Assembly (NCBI RefSeq): GCF_010671925.1
Contig: NZ_JAAHIH010000006.1
Coordinates: 682,001 to 746,000 of the forward strand
Reading direction: 5' to 3'
Source: Moorena sp. SIOASIH
Lineage (GTDB): Bacteria; Cyanobacteriota; Cyanobacteriia; Cyanobacteriales; Coleofasciculaceae
Length of the DNA: 64,000 nt
The notes beneath the pieces are model-generated. The model saw nothing but the letters and a program-made list of their open reading frames with translations, did no database searches and was not told the DNA's origin. A program made the position numbers and the translations under genes. Of the stretch, positions 62,015-64,000 are shown piece after piece; the stretch's first letter is position 1; every line of letters starts with the position of its first letter.

Positions 62015-62480
62015 ACTTTTTAGTCATACTTTTTAGGATTGCTTACAAGACTTACAGGGTGCGTTATTAACGCACTCTACTACTTATAGAGTTTGGGGTT
62101 CAGTTTTGGGTAAGTCCTATAGTAATAGTAGTTTTTTTATCACTTTAGTTAATATTTTGTCAATAAAATTTACATAAATTGACGTATTATCAAAACAAGA
62201 CCTTGATTGGGATTAATGGTATTCTGCTATTGCTGCCCCTTAACACCCTTTAACTGAGATCTTGCACCATTGTCATTAATCTTCGGGTGGGCAGTGCCTA
62301 CCAACGCGGTTTGTAAGCTTCATTATCTGTCTGGTGCACTGCCCACCCTACATGAACCTTAACACCGTTGAAGACTGCCCCTTAACACCGTTGAAGACCG
62401 TTGACCCAAAGCTTGAACAGTCCCAGCAGTATTGGTTGATGGTTTGACGGTCACTCTAGCACGACTGGCATTCATATTCC
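62015..62480. other. Spacer between the methyltransferase and menA
   Basis: A small inverted repeat around GGTGCGTTATTAACGCACTC (62059), a GACTTAC...GTAAGTC pair (62048, 62110), and the reverse copy of the hairpin element (62254-62357). It likely holds divergent promoters. No gene. Confidence 0.65.
62254..62357. mobile_element. Hairpin element, inverted copy of 48510-48611
   Basis: From CTGAGATCTTGCACCATT to the TGCACTGCCCACCCTACATG end it is nearly the exact reverse complement of the element at 48510-48611. It has different flanks, so it moves as a unit. Confidence 0.75.
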
Positions 62481-63401
62481 GTGACTATTTTGACAACAAA
62501 CACAATTAATGCTCCTAGCTCCAAACGGAAACTGTGGCTAGCAGCCATCAAGCCCCCCATGTATAGCGTGGCAATTATCTATGTTTGGGTGGCAGCTGCT
62601 GTGGCATGGTTTGAGACCAATCACCTCAATTGGACGATATTTTTGACATTTGTCAGTGCTTCGATTCTGATTCTGGCTTGGGAGAATCTGAGTAATGATG
62701 TGTTTGACTCTGAGACTGGGATTGATAAAAACAAAGCTCACTCCATAGTCAACCTGACGGGAAACAAATCGTTAATTTTTTGGCTAGGGAACCTGTGTTT
62801 AGGACTGGGTATCCTTGGCATGCTACTGATCTGCTGGTGGCAGCAAGACTTAACGGTGATGGGATTACTACTGCTATGCTGCAGCCTTGGCTATATCTAC
62901 CAAGGACCTCCGTTTCGCTTAGGCTACCAAGGTCTAGGAGAGATTCTGGCCTTTTTGAGCTTTGGTCCGTTAGGCATGTCAGCTGCCTACTACAGTCAAA
63001 CCCAGAGTTGGTCTGTGACTAACCTGGCGGCATCGATAATTGTGGGTCTTGGGACTATGTTAATTCTATTTTGCTCCCATTTTCACCAAGTAAAGGATGA
63101 TATAGCAGCTGGGAAGCGATCGCCTATTGTTCGCCTTGGCACCAAAAGGGGTGCTAAACTGTTGCCCTGGATTTGTGGTAGCCTATTTGCTGCTACTGCT
63201 GGGTTTGTGATCATGGGGCTATTCCCCATATCGACATTACTCAGTTTGGTAGGATTGCCTTTTGCTATCAAGCTTTGCCGCCATGTTAACGCTCATCACA
63301 ACCAACCCCAAAAGGTGAGTAATTGTAAGTTTATTGCCGTAGCGCTACATTTTTGGAGTGGACTCTTGTTGGGTGTCGGTTTCGTAATTAACCTTAATTA
63401 A
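62481..63401 (+). CDS. menA: 2-carboxy-1,4-naphthoquinone phytyltransferase MenA
   Basis: Membrane prenyltransferase that adds a phytyl chain to DHNA. Eight or nine helices. Mg-diphosphate motifs are ENLSNDVFDSETGID (NDxxDxxxxxD, Asn72-Asp73) and HFHQVKDDIAAGKRSP (second Asp site). FRLGYQGLGEILAFLSFGPLG is a family landmark. The start is GTG at 62481. At 306 residues it is full length. menG follows 17 bases later, so the two last steps of the pathway are co-transcribed. Confidence 0.95.
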   Translation: MTILTTNTINAPSSKRKLWLAAIKPPMYSVAIIYVWVAAAVAWFETNHLNWTIFLTFVSASILILAWENLSNDVFDSETGIDKNKAHSIVNLTGNKSLIFWLGNLCLGLGILGMLLICWWQQDLTVMGLLLLCCSLGYIYQGPPFRLGYQGLGEILAFLSFGPLGMSAAYYSQTQSWSVTNLAASIIVGLGTMLILFCSHFHQVKDDIAAGKRSPIVRLGTKRGAKLLPWICGSLFAATAGFVIMGLFPISTLLSLVGLPFAIKLCRHVNAHHNQPQKVSNCKFIAVALHFWSGLLLGVGFVINLN

Positions 63402-63418
63402 CCTTCATTGAACGAATC

Positions 63419-64000
63419 ATGTCAGACCAATCCCAGGAGATTCAGGGAATTTTTGATAACATCTCTTCTAACTATGACCAGCTTAATGACTGGATCAGTT
63501 GGGGTCAGCATCGGATTTGGAAGCTGATGACGGTTAAATGGGCTGAGCCTAAGCCAGGAGATACCTGTGTTGACCTGTGTTGTGGCAGTGGAGACCTGAC
63601 TCGACTATTAGCCCAGAAAGTAGGCACTCTAGGAAAGGTGTATGGAGTAGATTTTGCTCCCCAGATGTTAGCGATCGCAAAACAAAAATCCTCTGAACCA
63701 CACATTGACTGGCTAGAGGCGGATGTTTTAGATTTACCATTTGCTGACAATACCTTTGACGGAGCAACTATGGGATATGGATTACGTAATGTCGTAGATA
63801 TTCCCAAGAGCCTAAAGGAAATTTACCGTATTCTTAAACCAGGCGCTAAAGCAGCAATTCTTGACTTTCACTTACCGTCTCAGGCTCTGTTTCGACAGTT
63901 TCAACAGTGGTATATGGAAACTATTGTTGTTCCCCTAGCCCGTGAGCAAGGACTTGAGGAAGAGTATGCCTATATCTGGCCGAGTATACAGCGATTCCCC
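63419..64000 (+). CDS. menG: Demethylphylloquinone/UbiE-type methyltransferase MenG (3' cut)
   Basis: Runs off the window after 194 codons. C-methyltransferase of the UbiE/COQ5 family, which completes phylloquinone. Motif I is VDLCCGSGDLTRLLAQ, then VYGVDFAPQMLAIA, DVLDLPFADNTFDGATMGYGLRNV (the UbiE signature, here GYGLRNVVD) and LKPGAKAAILDFHLP. The start ATG 63419 spans the last bases before the listed protein; it follows menA closely. About 40 C-terminal residues are probably missing. In cyanobacteria this enzyme is reported to act on demethylphylloquinone. Confidence 0.95.
   Translation, partial: MSDQSQEIQGIFDNISSNYDQLNDWISWGQHRIWKLMTVKWAEPKPGDTCVDLCCGSGDLTRLLAQKVGTLGKVYGVDFAPQMLAIAKQKSSEPHIDWLEADVLDLPFADNTFDGATMGYGLRNVVDIPKSLKEIYRILKPGAKAAILDFHLPSQALFRQFQQWYMETIVVPLAREQGLEEEYAYIWPSIQRFP

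Overview
The window looks like chromosome from a filamentous, non-heterocystous cyanobacterium, probably a Moorena/Oscillatoriales relative. The taxon is an inference. The supports are psb27, phylloquinone (men) genes, a ferredoxin-type heme oxygenase, DUF1816, Mo-nitrogenase-C and Sll0314-type proteins, many HIP1 octamers (GCGATCGC), long spacers and heptamer tandem repeats. I saw no intact transposase, CRISPR array, rRNA or tRNA.

Layout. 1-5850: a secreted-protein fragment, psb27, and a high-affinity phosphate operon (pstS-pstC-pstA-pstB, minus strand) with a four-repeat Pho box in front and a hairpin terminator behind. 5900-8420: bioB-bioY-lspA. 8730-12460: a fur gene with an unusual C-terminus, an oppF-type ATPase, and a TetR gene diverging from two small membrane-protein genes across a perfect nested palindrome. 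12900-15350: an FHA-FHA-ABCG exporter. 15770-24320: accessory genes (DUF433/PIN-like pair, cold-shock membrane protein, esterase-TPR protein, Rpn, Uma2 and DUF4058 proteins). 24570-29570: rsmG, an ECF-type ATPase, a multicopper oxidase and a TPR protein. 30130-36410: GIY-YIG-like protein, carA, a STAS protein, mini-RNase III, rlmB, DUF1816, Uma2. 37300-45060: a conserved membrane-anchored protein and three glycosyltransferases. 45600-48430: heme oxygenase, P-domain protein, Mo-nitrogenase-C protein. 50150-55310: mfd and a GGDEF response regulator. 55320-64000: menD-menH-menF (minus), a methyltransferase, and menA-menG (plus).

How genes work together. The pst operon is one importer under phosphate control. 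BioB makes biotin and BioY imports it. MenF, MenD and MenH give the early steps, and MenA and MenG the last steps, of phylloquinone synthesis; menC, menE and menB are not in this window.

The most striking content is non-coding. Two copies of a structured RNA (36611-36854 and 42103-42613) share a long stem with compensatory base changes and a GAAA tetraloop. They resemble orphan HEARO/IscB-omega RNA, and one is split by a clean MITE with an 8-bp target duplication. There is a tnpB-less IS200/IS605-like derivative with a consensus promoter, several MITE families that touch start or stop codons, and heptamer repeats that appear in frame, as 15-nt units, inside mfd and menD.
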